Assembly (NCBI RefSeq): GCF_000293885.2
Contig: NZ_CP010945.1
Location: forward strand, 6,592,001 to 6,656,000
DNA length: 64,000 bases
From: Pseudomonas fluorescens NCIMB 11764
GTDB taxonomy: Bacteria; Pseudomonadota; Gammaproteobacteria; Pseudomonadales; Pseudomonadaceae
Direction: 5' to 3'
Below the pieces are notes generated by a model that saw only the letters and a program-made list of their open reading frames with translations, searched no databases and was not told the origin of the DNA. Shown piece after piece: positions 20,320-32,565 of the stretch (the stretch's first letter is position 1; the number at the start of each line of letters is the position of its first letter). The translations under genes and the position numbers were made by a program.

Positions 20320-21264
20320 TCATGCGTCAGGCCAGAACGCTCGAATCCCCGCGACACCTTGGGCGCCCGCCTCCCAAGCCTTTTGTTGCTCAGCTGGCCC
20401 AACACCACCCAGCAAGAACACCGGTTTGCTGAAGCCTTCGATCAGGATCGACGCCTGCTCCCAACCCAACGGCTGAGCCCCCGGGTGAGTCAGGGTCGGC
20501 TCTACAGGTGACAGCGTCACAAAGTCCACGCCCATCTGCTCGGCCAATGCCAACTCTTCAGGGTTATGGCAGGACGCCGCCAACCAGCGCGACGCCGGCA
20601 ACGGACGACCTGCCGCCGCGTATTTGCGCAGTTGTGCCGAGGTGATGTGCCAACCGGCGGACGGAAAATCGCCCAGCCACTCGAACGGCCCCTTGATCAT
20701 CAACTGTGCCTTGCCGGCACACAGCCCCGCCGCATCCACCGCCAGATCGCGGTATTTCGGGTCGTAGCCGTTGGGCGCCCGCAGCTGGATCAGCTTGATC
20801 CCGCCGGCGATGGCTTTCTGGATACCGCGCAGCAGCGCCGGGGTTTCCAGGTCTTCAGGCGTGATCAGGTACTGCGCAGGCAAGCGTGCGGCCGCAACGA
20901 TCGGCTGGTTGGCCGCCGGGAATTCGTAATTCAACAGATCACGGGGCGCAACCCATTCCAAAGGCTGGCCTTCGGCACCGTGGGGTTCACCGGTGAAATT
21001 CGAGACTTCCCAGACATCGAGCAACACTTGCTTGTCCGGGTAGTCATGGCGGACCTTGATCAACGGACGCGCCGCGCTGACCACAATGCCCAACTCTTCG
21101 TGAAGCTCGCGGGCCAGGGCGGTTTCGACGGATTCGTCGACCTCGACCTTGCCACCGGGAAACTCCCACAAACCGCCTTGGTGCTGTGTGTCGGCACGGC
21201 GGGCGATGAGGATCTTGCCGCTGTTATCGCGGATGACGGCGGCCGCTACGTGTACTCGTTTCAC
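20320..21264 (-). CDS. Nudix hydrolase fused to a thiamine-phosphate-synthase-like domain
   Basis: 314-residue fusion. Residues 1-130 are a MutT-type Nudix domain with a full Nudix box (GGKVEVDESVETALARELHEELGI), of the kind that removes oxidised nucleotides such as 8-oxo-dGTP. Residues about 150-314 are a ThiE/TenI-like barrel (GIKLIQLRAP...FVTLSPVEPT...FLLGGVGP). The same fusion is known in P. aeruginosa near argJ. The role of the second domain is unproven. The GTG start has GGAGGAG 8 bases upstream and overlaps the GST stop (GTGA), so the two are coupled. Confidence 0.92.
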   Translation of the reverse strand: MKRVHVAAAVIRDNSGKILIARRADTQHQGGLWEFPGGKVEVDESVETALARELHEELGIVVSAARPLIKVRHDYPDKQVLLDVWEVSNFTGEPHGAEGQPLEWVAPRDLLNYEFPAANQPIVAAARLPAQYLITPEDLETPALLRGIQKAIAGGIKLIQLRAPNGYDPKYRDLAVDAAGLCAGKAQLMIKGPFEWLGDFPSAGWHITSAQLRKYAAAGRPLPASRWLAASCHNPEELALAEQMGVDFVTLSPVEPTLTHPGAQPLGWEQASILIEGFSKPVFLLGGVGPAEQQKAWEAGAQGVAGIRAFWPDA

Positions 21265-21893
21265 TGCCCGATCTCCTCCAGACCTGCCTTTTGCCACGCC
21301 TTGAAGGCTGGCCATTGGTAGATCGTTTCGACGTAGGCCTCATCCGCCGCCGGCAATTTCACCTGATAGGTGCGCAGGCGTACGGCAATGGGGGCAAAGA
21401 AGGCATCGGCGAGTGTCGCGCGGCCAAACAGGAACGGACCGGTTTCGGTCGCGGCTGCGCGGCATTCGGCCCACAAGGCCTGCATGCGTTCGATGTCCGC
21501 CTGGACGTCGGCCGGGGCCGGCGACAACGGTGCGTCGCGACTCAGGTCGAACGGCATGTTGCCGCGCATGGCGAAGAACCCTGCGTGCATCTGCGCGCAC
21601 GCCGAACGCGCCTGGGCGCGGGCGGCGACATCTTTGGGCCAGAGGCCAGCATCCGGGAATTGTTCGGCCAGGTACTCGGCAATCGCCAGGGAATCAGCAA
21701 TGGTGCCGTGTGCGGTTTTCAGCAGCGGGACTTTACCGGTGGGCGAATGCTTGAGCAGACGTTCACGGGTGTCCGGCTGGTTCAGCTTGATGAGCTCTTC
21801 GGTGTACGGAGCGCCGGCCAGATCGAGGGCCAGGGCGCCGCGCAGGGACCAGGAGGAAAGCAGTTTGTCGCCGATGATCAGGTGGAGGCTCAT
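21261..21893 (-). CDS. Glutathione S-transferase family protein
   Basis: 210-residue cytosolic GST. The N-terminal thioredoxin-like domain has the SSWSLRGALALDLAG active-site region (a catalytic Ser in place of Tyr is typical of this subgroup) and the glutathione-binding SPTGKVPLL plus TIADSLAIAEYLAE. An all-helical C-terminal domain follows. The substrate is unknown. The ATG at 21891-21893 begins the conserved LHLIIGDKLLSSWS; a 158-residue upstream extension of the frame is not coding. Confidence 0.92.
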   Translation of the reverse strand: MSLHLIIGDKLLSSWSLRGALALDLAGAPYTEELIKLNQPDTRERLLKHSPTGKVPLLKTAHGTIADSLAIAEYLAEQFPDAGLWPKDVAARAQARSACAQMHAGFFAMRGNMPFDLSRDAPLSPAPADVQADIERMQALWAECRAAATETGPFLFGRATLADAFFAPIAVRLRTYQVKLPAADEAYVETIYQWPAFKAWQKAGLEEIGQ

Positions 21894-21954
21894 GTTCGGG
21901 ACCTTTTGATGAGGGGTACAGACCCGCCTCTTGAGTGTCTGGTCTGTCGTCATC

Positions 21955-22022
21955 GCGGGCAATCCCGCTCCCACAGGATTTGCGCTAACCCTGAGGGAGC
22001 AGGCTCGCCCGCGAAGGGGTCG
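21955..22022. repeat. Degenerate REP pair
   Basis: Two imperfect REP-like copies in opposite orientation (CGCGGGCAATCCCGCTCCCAC and GGGAGCAGGCTCGCCCGCG) in the argJ-GST gap. The match is poorer than in the other pairs of this window. Confidence 0.65.
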
Positions 22023-22030
22023 ACTCGGTA

Positions 22031-23248
22031 TTAAGTACGGTACTCGGCGTTGATCTTCACGTATTCGTGGGACAGGTCGGTGGTCCAGATGGTTTCGCTG
22101 CAATCGCCGCGACCCAGCTCTATACGGATGGTGATCTCTTCCTGCTGCATCACCGCTGCGCCCTGGGCTTCGGTGTAGGTCGATGCGCGGGCGCCACGGC
22201 TGGCGATGCAAACGTCGCCGAGGAACACGTCGATCTTGCTCACGTCCAGGTTCGGTACGCCGGCACGACCAACGGCAGCCAGAATGCGCCCCCAGTTCGG
22301 GTCGGATGCGAACAGCGCGGTCTTGATCAGCGGCGAGTGCGCCACGGTGTAACCGACGTCCAGGCATTCCTGGTGATTGCCGCCGCCGTTGACTTCAACG
22401 GTGACGAACTTGGTCGCGCCTTCGCCGTCGCGAACGATGGCCTGGGCCACGTCCATGCACACTTCGAACACGGCCTGTTTCAGCTTGGCGAACAACTCAC
22501 CGCTCGCGGAGGTGATTTCCGGCAAGGCCGCCTGACCAGTGGCGATCAACATGCAGCAGTCGTTGGTCGAGGTGTCGCCGTCGATGGTGATGCGGTTGAA
22601 CGACTTGTTGGCGCCGTCCAGCAACAGGTTTTGCAATACGTCGCGGGAGACTTTGGCGTCGGTGGCGATGTAGCCGAGCATGGTGGCCATGTTCGGACGG
22701 ATCATCCCCGCACCTTTGCTGATGCCGGTGACGGTGATGGTCACGCCGTCATGCTGGAACTGGCGGCTGGCACCCTTCGGCAGGGTGTCGGTGGTCATGA
22801 TGCCGGTGGCGGCAGCTTCCCAGTTGTTCACCGACAGATCGTCGAGCGCGGCTTGCAACGCGCCTTCGATCTTCTCGACCGGCAGCGGCTCGCCGATCAC
22901 GCCGGTGGAATACGGCAGCACCAGGCTGGCGTCGACGCCGGTCAATTCAGCCAGTTTGGCGCAGGTGCGTTCGGCGGCAGCCAGGCCAGGTTCGCCAGTG
23001 CCGGCGTTGGCATTGCCGGTGTTGGTCAGCAGGTAACGCACCGGACCTTGCACGCGCTGCTTGGCCAGGATCACCGGCGCTGCGCAAAAGGCGTTCAGGG
23101 TGAACACGCCTGCGACGGTAGAACCTTCGGCGCAGCGCATGACCACGACATCCTTGCGCCCGGGGCGCTTGATGCCGGCCGAGGCGATACCGAGTTCAAA
23201 ACCGGCAACCGGGTGCAACGTTGGCAAAGGACCAAGACCAACAGCCAT
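22031..23248 (-). CDS. argJ: ArgJ, bifunctional ornithine acetyltransferase/N-acetylglutamate synthase
   Basis: Recycles the acetyl group in arginine synthesis by moving it from N-acetylornithine to glutamate. The 405 residues contain the self-cleavage site MATMLGY; the nucleophile is Thr189, which becomes the N-terminus of the beta chain. Further family segments are [12 protein letters not shown] and [14 protein letters not shown]. It lies downstream of secA, with a terminator between, in an order common to pseudomonads. Confidence 0.96.
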   Translation of the reverse strand: MAVGLGPLPTLHPVAGFELGIASAGIKRPGRKDVVVMRCAEGSTVAGVFTLNAFCAAPVILAKQRVQGPVRYLLTNTGNANAGTGEPGLAAAERTCAKLAELTGVDASLVLPYSTGVIGEPLPVEKIEGALQAALDDLSVNNWEAAATGIMTTDTLPKGASRQFQHDGVTITVTGISKGAGMIRPNMATMLGYIATDAKVSRDVLQNLLLDGANKSFNRITIDGDTSTNDCCMLIATGQAALPEITSASGELFAKLKQAVFEVCMDVAQAIVRDGEGATKFVTVEVNGGGNHQECLDVGYTVAHSPLIKTALFASDPNWGRILAAVGRAGVPNLDVSKIDVFLGDVCIASRGARASTYTEAQGAAVMQQEEITIRIELGRGDCSETIWTTDLSHEYVKINAEYRT

Positions 23249-23310
23249 GAATGCGCTCCTTAATAAATGATGTCAGCACCGCTTTCAGGAAGAACGGTGG
23301 TGTAAATGGC

Positions 23311-23343
23311 AAAACGCCGCGACGGCTGATGCCGGTCGCGGCG
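23311..23343 (-). terminator. Terminator of secA
   Basis: Arms CGCCGCGAC (23315-23323) and GTCGCGGCG (23335-23343), with an inner GGC/GCC pair. On the minus strand the stem is followed by TTTTGCC, 27 bases past the secA stop. Confidence 0.8.
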
Positions 23344-23370
23344 CGGGTATTTCAGCGTATGAAACGGGTT

Positions 23371-26106
<2,736 letters not shown>

Positions 26107-26413
26107 ATCGGCAGGATCTTCCACACTAAAGGGATGGAGGGCGGCCCCGTGAGTCGCCCGTGCAGCCCTCATGGCCGCATGCGAACGAGCATTCTACCCG
26201 GAAACGATGGTGAGGAAAGTGGCGTTGTTCCACGATGCATGCACTGCGCTGTAACGGGGCTCACTTAAAATAAGGGCGTTTTGCTGAACTTCAAGCCAGT
26301 TACGGCAGAAGTTACTTGTTGATTTAATGGGTAAAGCGCGCGCAAAGCAATGGGTCGGGTGCATCCGGTGCTTTCTGCTACCATGGCGCCTCTGTTACTT
26401 CAGGTGTCTGATC
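26107..26413. other. Divergent promoter region between secA and dciA
   Basis: 307 bases between divergent genes. In several pseudomonads lpxC and a peptidase gene lie in or near this position, but neither is present here. No small frame, hairpin or secM-like arrest peptide was recognised. Promoters for both genes are expected here, but none is clear enough to place. Confidence 0.4.
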
Positions 26414-26869
26414 ATGGCATTTCGCCCTCTTACGGCCAGAGCACCCGCCGTTCTGCTTCGCGAAGCCAAACCGCTGAAAGCCATTTTTGGCCATGCTCAA
26501 CGCCTGGGTCATTTACAACGTCTGCTGGAAAGCCAATTGCAGCCTGCCGCCCGCGAGCATTGCCACGTGGCATCGTGGCGCGAAGGCAGTTTGTTGCTGA
26601 TTGTCACCGATGGTCATTGGGCAACTCGTCTGCGTTATCAACAGAAGCGTCTGCAACGGCAGTTACAGATGTTTGATGAATTCGCCAGCCTGACCCGGAT
26701 TCTGTTCAAGGTGCAGCCACCGACCGTTCAGCAAGGGGCGGCGGGGCATACCATCAGTTTGTCCAGCGATGCGGGCGCGACCATTCAGGCCACGGCGGAG
26801 GGGATCAGTGATCCGAATCTGCGAGCGGCGCTGGAGCGATTGGCGGCGCACGCCAAACCCAAGGATTAA
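26414..26869 (+). CDS. dciA: DciA (DUF721), replicative helicase loader/operator
   Basis: 151-residue DUF721 protein. DciA is the ancestral partner that helps load DnaB helicase in bacteria lacking DnaC/DnaI. The N-terminal basic half fits the family core (KPLKAIFGHAQRLGHLQRLLESQL and LLLIVTDGHWATRLRYQQKRL). The C-terminal half is less conserved. The start is the ATG of MAFRPLTARAP; upstream in-frame sequence has no similarity. It is next to secA, as in other pseudomonads. Confidence 0.85.
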   Translation: MAFRPLTARAPAVLLREAKPLKAIFGHAQRLGHLQRLLESQLQPAAREHCHVASWREGSLLLIVTDGHWATRLRYQQKRLQRQLQMFDEFASLTRILFKVQPPTVQQGAAGHTISLSSDAGATIQATAEGISDPNLRAALERLAAHAKPKD

Positions 26870-26888
26870 AGGCTGCGATCTTTTGCTT

Positions 26889-28388
26889 TCAGCGGCGTTT
26901 ACTGCCACCGAGCAGCGAGCCCATCAACCCGCGCACCAACTGCCGCCCCAACTGATTGGCCGCCTGTCGCATTGCCGATTTCAGTGCCTGCCCTGCCGCC
27001 GTGCCGAGGAACTCCCCAGCCTTGTCGGTGAAGCTCGGTTCCTCCGCCGCAGGTTTGCCCGGCGCCGCTTCGGGCTCTGGCGCCAATCCTTTACGCCCCA
27101 TCAACACTTCATACGCCGATTCCCGATCAACCGGTTTGTCGTACCGCCCCTTGAACGGCGAGCCGGCGATCAGCAGCGTGCGTTCCGTCTCGGTTAGCGG
27201 CCCGATCCGCGATTGCGGCGGCGCGACCAATACGCGCTGGACCATCTCCGGCGTGCCCTTGTCCTGCAACGTGCCGACCAGCGCTTCGCCAATCCCCAGT
27301 TCAGTCAACACCGACAAGGCGTCGAATGCGGGGTTCGGACGGAAGCCTTCGGCCACGGCCCGAAGGGATTTCTGTTCCTTGGCCGTGAACGCGCGCAAGC
27401 CATGCTGGACGCGCAGGCCAAGTTGAGCCAACACGTCATCCGGCAAGTCGCCCGGCGACTGGGTGACGAAATACACGCCGACGCCTTTCGAGCGAATCAG
27501 CCGCACCACTTGCTCCAGACGCTCCTGCAATGCCTTGGGTGTATCGGCAAACAGTAAATGGGCTTCATCGAAAAACAGCGCCAGCAACGGTTTGTCAGCA
27601 TCGCCGCGCTCCGGCAGTTGTTCGAACAGTTCGGCCAGTAGCCACAAAAGGAACGTCGCGTAGACCTTGGGCGCCTCGTGCACCAGGCGACTGGCATCCA
27701 GCAAATGAATGCGCCCCCGCCCCTCGGCGGTCGGCTGCAAAATGTCTTCGAGTTGCAACGCTGGCTCACCGAACAGTGCTTCGGCGCCCTGTTGTTCCAG
27801 AATCGCCAGGCGCCGCAACAGGGCCTGACTCGATCCCGTGGTCATCAGCGCGGCGTCGTCCCCCAGCGATTCGGGGTGGTCGCGCAGGTGATTGAGCAGT
27901 GCCTTGAGGTCCTTCAAATCCAACAGCAGCAAGCCTTCACGGTCCGCGACCTTGAACGCGGCGTACAACGCCGACTGCTGACTGTCAGTCAGTTCCAGCA
28001 GGGCGCCGATCAATAACGGTCCCATTTCGCTCAAGGTTGTGCGCAATGGATGACCGGACTGGCCGTGAATGTCCCACAGGGTGACCGGATAGGCCTGAGG
28101 CGTGTGGTTCAGCCAGGGCATCCCGGCGATGCGCTCGGCAACTTTGCCTTGAGGGTTGCCGGCCGCGCCAAGACCGCACAGGTCACCCTTGATATCCGCG
28201 GCAAACACGGCCACGCCAGCATCGCTGAACGCCTCGGCCAGTTTTTGCAAGGTGACGGTCTTGCCGGTCCCGGTAGCGCCCGCGACCAGACCGTGACGGT
28301 TCGCCAGGCGCATGGCCTGGGCGATCGGCTTCCCCGCGAGATCGGCACCGATAACGAGTTGCGATGAATCAGGCATTTGGTCACCCAT
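26889..28388 (-). CDS. HerA-like ATPase (DUF853/YjgR)
   Basis: 499-residue FtsK/HerA-superfamily ATPase of the DUF853 group (E. coli YjgR). It has Walker A GATGTGKTVTLQ, Walker B LLALFFDEAHLLF and the polar segment GVGVYFVTQSPGDLP. The C-terminal tail is Ala/Pro-rich and then glycine- and basic-rich (GSLLGGSKRR). The cellular role is unknown; helicase activity is inferred only from the fold. Two in-frame ATGs 12 bases apart (28388 and 28376) are both possible. Its 3' end converges on dciA with only 19 bases between. Confidence 0.9.
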   Translation of the reverse strand: MGDQMPDSSQLVIGADLAGKPIAQAMRLANRHGLVAGATGTGKTVTLQKLAEAFSDAGVAVFAADIKGDLCGLGAAGNPQGKVAERIAGMPWLNHTPQAYPVTLWDIHGQSGHPLRTTLSEMGPLLIGALLELTDSQQSALYAAFKVADREGLLLLDLKDLKALLNHLRDHPESLGDDAALMTTGSSQALLRRLAILEQQGAEALFGEPALQLEDILQPTAEGRGRIHLLDASRLVHEAPKVYATFLLWLLAELFEQLPERGDADKPLLALFFDEAHLLFADTPKALQERLEQVVRLIRSKGVGVYFVTQSPGDLPDDVLAQLGLRVQHGLRAFTAKEQKSLRAVAEGFRPNPAFDALSVLTELGIGEALVGTLQDKGTPEMVQRVLVAPPQSRIGPLTETERTLLIAGSPFKGRYDKPVDRESAYEVLMGRKGLAPEPEAAPGKPAAEEPSFTDKAGEFLGTAAGQALKSAMRQAANQLGRQLVRGLMGSLLGGSKRR

Positions 28389-28391
28389 GGT

Positions 28392-28418
28392 TAATCTTTA
28401 ATGCTGCACGGCCGATAT
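28392..28418 (+). promoter_or_regulatory. FliA (sigma-28) type promoter for the chemoreceptor
   Basis: TAATCTTT (28392-28399), an 11-base spacer and GCCGATAT (28411-28418) match the flagellar sigma-28 consensus TAAAGTTT-11-GCCGATAA at 6/8 and 7/8 positions with the exact spacer. It points at the methyl-accepting chemotaxis gene, leaving a leader of roughly 125 bases. Confidence 0.75.
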
Positions 28419-28550
28419 AAAAGACTGAAAAGCGTCGGTAATCCCCCTAAGGAGAGGACGGAAATATCAGCTTGTTTTCATGATCGCCCACTGCGCTTTT
28501 TCCTATAAAAGCACGCCTTGGGCCTTAAGACCTTAGCGGAACCCCGAGCC

Positions 28551-30440
28551 ATGAACAAAAATCTGCGCTTCAGCCATAAAATCCTGCTCGCCGCGGCACT
28601 CATCGTCATTGCCGCGTTCGCCTCGTTCACACTGTACAACGACTATCTGCAGCGCAACGCCATTCGCAAGGACCTGGACAACTATCTGCAAGAAATGGGC
28701 AGTGTGGCTGCCAACAATATCCAGACCTGGCTGAGCGGACGCAGCTTGCTGATCGAAAACCTCTCACAAAGCATCGCGCTGAACGCCGACATCGACAACG
28801 TCGCCAAGCTGCTGGAGCAGAAAGCAGTGACGTCGACCTTCATGGGTGCCTATCTGGGCAACAAGGATGGCACCTTCATCATCCGGCCGGACAGCAAAAT
28901 GCCGGAGGGCTATGACCCCCGCGCCCGTCCCTGGTACAAAAGCGCCCAAAGCACCAGCGGCCCGGCACTGACTGAACCCTACATCGATCTGGCCTCCGGC
29001 CAGCTGGTCATCTCCATCGTCAATAGTGTCCTCAAGGACGGTCAGAACATCGGCGTGGCCGGCGGCGACCTGAGCCTGCAAGTGATCGCCGACAGCCTGA
29101 ATGCGATGGACTTCAACGGTATGGGTTATGCGTTCCTGATCAGCGCCGACGGCAAGATTCTGGTGCACCCGGACAAAGCGCTGGTGATGAAATCACTGGC
29201 CGAGGCGTACCCGAAAGATACACCGCGCATCAGCAGCGATTTCAGTGAAGTTGAAGTCGATGGCAAAACCCGCATCGTCACGTTCACGCCGATCAAAGGC
29301 CTGAATTCCGTCAACTGGTACATCGGTCTGTCGGCGGATAAAGGCAAAGCCTTTGCGAAGCTCAGCGAATTCCGCGCCTCGGCGGTCGTGGCGACCATCA
29401 TCGCGGTCGCCATCATCATCGCCCTGCTGGGCATGTTGATCCGCCTCCTGATCCAGCCGCTGCACGTCATGACGCGCGCCATGGCCGATATCGCCGACGG
29501 TGAGGGCGACCTGACCAAACGCCTGACTATCCAGAACAATGATGAATTCGGCGTGCTCGGCACCGCGTTCAACCGTTTCGTGGAGCGCATTCACGGTTCG
29601 ATCCGCGAAGTGTCTTCGGCCACCGGGCAGGTCAACGAAGTCGCCCTGCGCGTGGTCGCGGCCTCCAACTCGTCGATGTACAACTCCGACCAGCAAGCTT
29701 CGCGCACCAGCAGCGTCGCCGCCGCCATCAATCAGCTCGGTGCCGCGGCCCAGGAAATTGCGCGCAACGCCGCCCAGGCCTCGAGTCAGGCCAGCGACGC
29801 CCGCAGCCTCGCCGAAGACGGCCAGCAAGTGGTGGATCGCAGCATTGTCGCGATGAACCAGCTGTCGAGCATGCTCAGCGCCTCCAGCACCAACATCGAA
29901 TCGCTGAACAGCAAAACCGTGAACATCGGGCAGATTCTCGAAGTGATCACCAGCATTTCCCAGCAAACCAACCTGCTGGCGCTCAATGCTGCGATCGAGG
30001 CCGCCCGTGCCGGTGAAGCCGGGCGTGGTTTCGCCGTGGTGGCCGATGAGGTGCGCAACCTGGCGCACCGCACGCAGGAATCGGCGCAACAGGTGCAGAC
30101 CATGATCGAGGAGCTGCAAGTCGGCGCCCGCGAATCCGTCAGCACCATGAGCGACAGCCAGCGTCACAGCCAGGACAGCGTGGAAATCGCCAACCTGGCG
30201 GGAGAGCGCCTGAACAGCGTGACCTTGCGCATTGGCGAGATCGACGGGATGAACCAGTCGGTGGCCACGGCAACCGAGGAACAGACGGCGGTGGTCGAGT
30301 CGATCAATGTCGACATCACCGAGATCAACACGCTGAACCAGGAAGGCGTGGAAAACCTGCAATCGACCTTGCGGGCGTGTTCGGACCTGGAGCAGCAGGC
30401 GGCGCGCCTCAAGCAATTGGTGGGCAGTTTCCGTATTTAG
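28551..30440 (+). CDS. Methyl-accepting chemotaxis protein, PctA/PctB/PctC-like amino-acid receptor
   Basis: 629-residue chemoreceptor with an N-terminal helix, a large periplasmic double-Cache domain (about 35-275), a second helix (about 280-302), HAMP and a cytoplasmic signalling hairpin (tip [26 protein letters not shown]). The ligand-pocket segment [13 protein letters not shown]...[10 protein letters not shown]...VAGGDLSL closely follows P. aeruginosa PctA, where these Arg, Trp, Tyr and Asp residues bind amino acids. The ligand is therefore inferred to be one or more amino acids. Start at [12 protein letters not shown]; an 11-residue extension upstream is unlikely. Confidence 0.93.
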   Translation: MNKNLRFSHKILLAAALIVIAAFASFTLYNDYLQRNAIRKDLDNYLQEMGSVAANNIQTWLSGRSLLIENLSQSIALNADIDNVAKLLEQKAVTSTFMGAYLGNKDGTFIIRPDSKMPEGYDPRARPWYKSAQSTSGPALTEPYIDLASGQLVISIVNSVLKDGQNIGVAGGDLSLQVIADSLNAMDFNGMGYAFLISADGKILVHPDKALVMKSLAEAYPKDTPRISSDFSEVEVDGKTRIVTFTPIKGLNSVNWYIGLSADKGKAFAKLSEFRASAVVATIIAVAIIIALLGMLIRLLIQPLHVMTRAMADIADGEGDLTKRLTIQNNDEFGVLGTAFNRFVERIHGSIREVSSATGQVNEVALRVVAASNSSMYNSDQQASRTSSVAAAINQLGAAAQEIARNAAQASSQASDARSLAEDGQQVVDRSIVAMNQLSSMLSASSTNIESLNSKTVNIGQILEVITSISQQTNLLALNAAIEAARAGEAGRGFAVVADEVRNLAHRTQESAQQVQTMIEELQVGARESVSTMSDSQRHSQDSVEIANLAGERLNSVTLRIGEIDGMNQSVATATEEQTAVVESINVDITEINTLNQEGVENLQSTLRACSDLEQQAARLKQLVGSFRI

Positions 30441-30454
30441 TGTTTCCCGGACCT

Positions 30455-30580
30455 GTGGTGAGGGAGCTTGCTCCCGCTGGGTCGCGAAGCGAGCCCAACA
30501 TTCTGTGGGTGTGTCAGATCTGACGCACCGTCTGAATGACGACGGCTTCGCAGCCGAGCGGGAGCAAGCTCCCTCGCCAC
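30455..30580. repeat. REP pair, 'GAGGGAGCTTGCTCCC' family
   Basis: Left copy near 30455-30480 (GTGGTGAGGGAGCTTGCTCC...) and an inverted right copy ending at 30580, flanking a central 12-bp palindrome GTCAGATCTGAC. It lies between the chemoreceptor and the glycosyltransferase operon. Confidence 0.88.
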
Positions 30581-30674
30581 ATAACGGTCCAAAGTTCCAG
30601 CCCCCGCCACAAAACCCCAACCGAACATCTATCCTTCATAAAGGTCAACCAACGGAGAACAACGGATCGGAGGA

Positions 30675-31796
30675 ATGCTCATCGTGCATATCGCTGACAT
30701 CACCATGTTCTACGCCCCTGCCAGCGGTGGCGTGCGCACGTATCTGGATGCTAAACACCGTCGCTTGGGTATCAAGCCCGGCATTCGTCACAGCCTGCTG
30801 ATCCCCGGCGCACACCTGGGTGAACAGGATGGTATTTACACGGTTCCAGCCCCCGCCCTGCCCTTCGGCAAGGGTTACCGTTTCCCTCTGCGCCTCGCGC
30901 CCTGGCGCAATGTCCTTCAGGATTTGCAACCCGATCTGATCGAAGTCGGCGACCCGTACCTCACGGCCTGGGCCGCGCTCGACGCCCGGCGACAACTCGA
31001 TGTGCCAGTGATCGGCTTTTATCACTCGGACCTGCCGCTGCTGGTCAGTAACCGCATGGGCAACTGGGTCACCACCAATGTCGAGGCCTACGTCAGCAAG
31101 CTGTACGGTAATTTCGACCGGGTGCTGGCGCCGAGCCGGATCATGGCCGACAAATTGATTACCCTGGGGGTGAAGAACGTTTTCGTCCAACCCCTGGGTG
31201 TCGACCTGCACACCTTCCATCCCGATGCACGAGACCCGGGCCTGCGCGCAGAACTGGGCATCGATGAAAATACCCATCTGCTGATTTTCGCCGGACGCGG
31301 CTCCAAGGAAAAGAACCTGCCAGTGTTGCTCGACTGCATGAGGCGCCTGGGCCGCCGCTATCACTTGTTGCTGGTGGGTTCGTCGATGCCGGCGGTGGTG
31401 CCGGACAACGTGACGGTGGTCGATGAATTCTGCCCGGCGACGCAAGTGGCACGGCTGATGGCCAGTGCCGACGCGCTGCTGCATGCCGGCGATCAGGAAA
31501 CCTTCGGCCTGGTGATTCTCGAAGCCATGGCTTGCGGCATTCCGGTGGTGGCCGTGGCAGCCGGGGCCTTTCAGGAAATCATCAACTCAGACTGCGGCCT
31601 GCTTTGCGCGCCGAACAACTCAATGGCGATGGCCAACGCCGTTCGGGAGTTGTTCGGTTCGGGCAGTGCCGTTCTGGGCCAACAGGCTCGCAGTCATGTC
31701 GAGCGCCATTATTCCTGGGACACGGTGGTCAACAGTCTGCTGGGCCATTATTACGCCGTCCTCGGCAGCCAATGGCCGCGGATCGCCAATGGCTGA
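30675..31796 (+). CDS. GT4-family glycosyltransferase
   Basis: 373-residue GT-B fold glycosyltransferase. The N-terminal domain begins VHIADITMFYAPASGGVRTYLDAK. The C-terminal nucleotide-sugar domain has LLIFAGRGSKEKNLPVLLDC and the acidic motif HAGDQETFGLVILEAMACGIPVV (E-x7-E type). Donor and acceptor are unknown. It is the first gene of a tight three-gene operon with a deacetylase and a flippase-like protein. The ATG sits only one base from GGAGG; the GTG at 30684 (protein starting HIADITMF) has better spacing and could be the true start. Confidence 0.88.
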   Translation: MLIVHIADITMFYAPASGGVRTYLDAKHRRLGIKPGIRHSLLIPGAHLGEQDGIYTVPAPALPFGKGYRFPLRLAPWRNVLQDLQPDLIEVGDPYLTAWAALDARRQLDVPVIGFYHSDLPLLVSNRMGNWVTTNVEAYVSKLYGNFDRVLAPSRIMADKLITLGVKNVFVQPLGVDLHTFHPDARDPGLRAELGIDENTHLLIFAGRGSKEKNLPVLLDCMRRLGRRYHLLLVGSSMPAVVPDNVTVVDEFCPATQVARLMASADALLHAGDQETFGLVILEAMACGIPVVAVAAGAFQEIINSDCGLLCAPNNSMAMANAVRELFGSGSAVLGQQARSHVERHYSWDTVVNSLLGHYYAVLGSQWPRIANG

Positions 31797-32565
31797 GCCC
31801 ATGAACGCGCCCAGCCTGCTATTGGTGTTGCATGACGTCGCCCCACAAACCTGGGCCGACTACCAACCCTTTGTCGAAGCCGTCGACGCCTTGGGCGCAG
31901 TGCCGATGACCTGGCTGGTGGTGCCGGACTTTCACAAACACAACGATCTTGAGGCCCATCCGGGATTTCGACGGATGCTCACCCGCCGTGTCGCCCGAGG
32001 TGACGAACTGGCGCTGCACGGCTATTTTCATTGCGATGAAAGCCCGCCCCCCCACACACCGCGAGACTGGTTCATGCGTCGCATCTACACCCACGAGGGC
32101 GAGTTTTACAGCCTGTCTCAGGAAGCCGCCCTCGCACGTCTGCATGCCGGCATTGAAGTGTTCCATCGCTACCACTGGCCGCTGGAGGGTTTTGTCGCCC
32201 CGGCCTGGCTGATGAGCGAAGGAACGCGCCAGGCCTTGCGCCAGTTACCCTTGAGTTACACCAGCGATCCGCAGCACCTGTATCGCCTGCCGGATTTCAC
32301 CCCGGTCGATGCGCCGGGGTTGGTGTGGAGTGCACGCAGTGCCTGGCGTCGGGGTGTGTCGAAGCTGGTCAGCGATCAGCGTGAACACCGCTGGCGTCGC
32401 GCTGCGGTGATTCGCCTGGGGTTGCACCCGGTGGACATGCGTCACCCTTTCTCACGCAATTATTGGCTGCAAACCCTCAAGCGCCTGCTCGACGAGGGCC
32501 GTGTGCCGATGACCAAGGCGCGGTGGCTGACGCTGCACACCGACCGCGTCGGTCGCGCCGCATGA
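31789..32565 (+). CDS. Polysaccharide deacetylase-like protein (DUF2334)
   Basis: 258-residue DUF2334/NodB-like protein. It begins LLLVLHDVAPQTW with the metal-binding Asp region, then ALHGYFH with the two-His-type motif, and later FVAPAWLMSEGT and RLGLHPVDMRHP. The set of metal-ligand motifs suggests an active carbohydrate deacetylase. The frame overlaps the glycosyltransferase stop by 8 bases; a second in-frame ATG at 31801 would avoid the overlap. It probably trims the glycan made by the gene before it. Confidence 0.85.
   Translation: MAEPMNAPSLLLVLHDVAPQTWADYQPFVEAVDALGAVPMTWLVVPDFHKHNDLEAHPGFRRMLTRRVARGDELALHGYFHCDESPPPHTPRDWFMRRIYTHEGEFYSLSQEAALARLHAGIEVFHRYHWPLEGFVAPAWLMSEGTRQALRQLPLSYTSDPQHLYRLPDFTPVDAPGLVWSARSAWRRGVSKLVSDQREHRWRRAAVIRLGLHPVDMRHPFSRNYWLQTLKRLLDEGRVPMTKARWLTLHTDRVGRAA

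Noticed and set aside
30505..30535. TGTCAGATCTGAC resembling the Tc-locus motif
   Set aside because: It is the symmetrical centre of a REP pair and lacks the right-hand ACAGGT; there is no link to toxin genes.
29193..30620. Minus-strand frame opposite the chemoreceptor
   Set aside because: Shadow frame reaching into a REP element; no domain seen.
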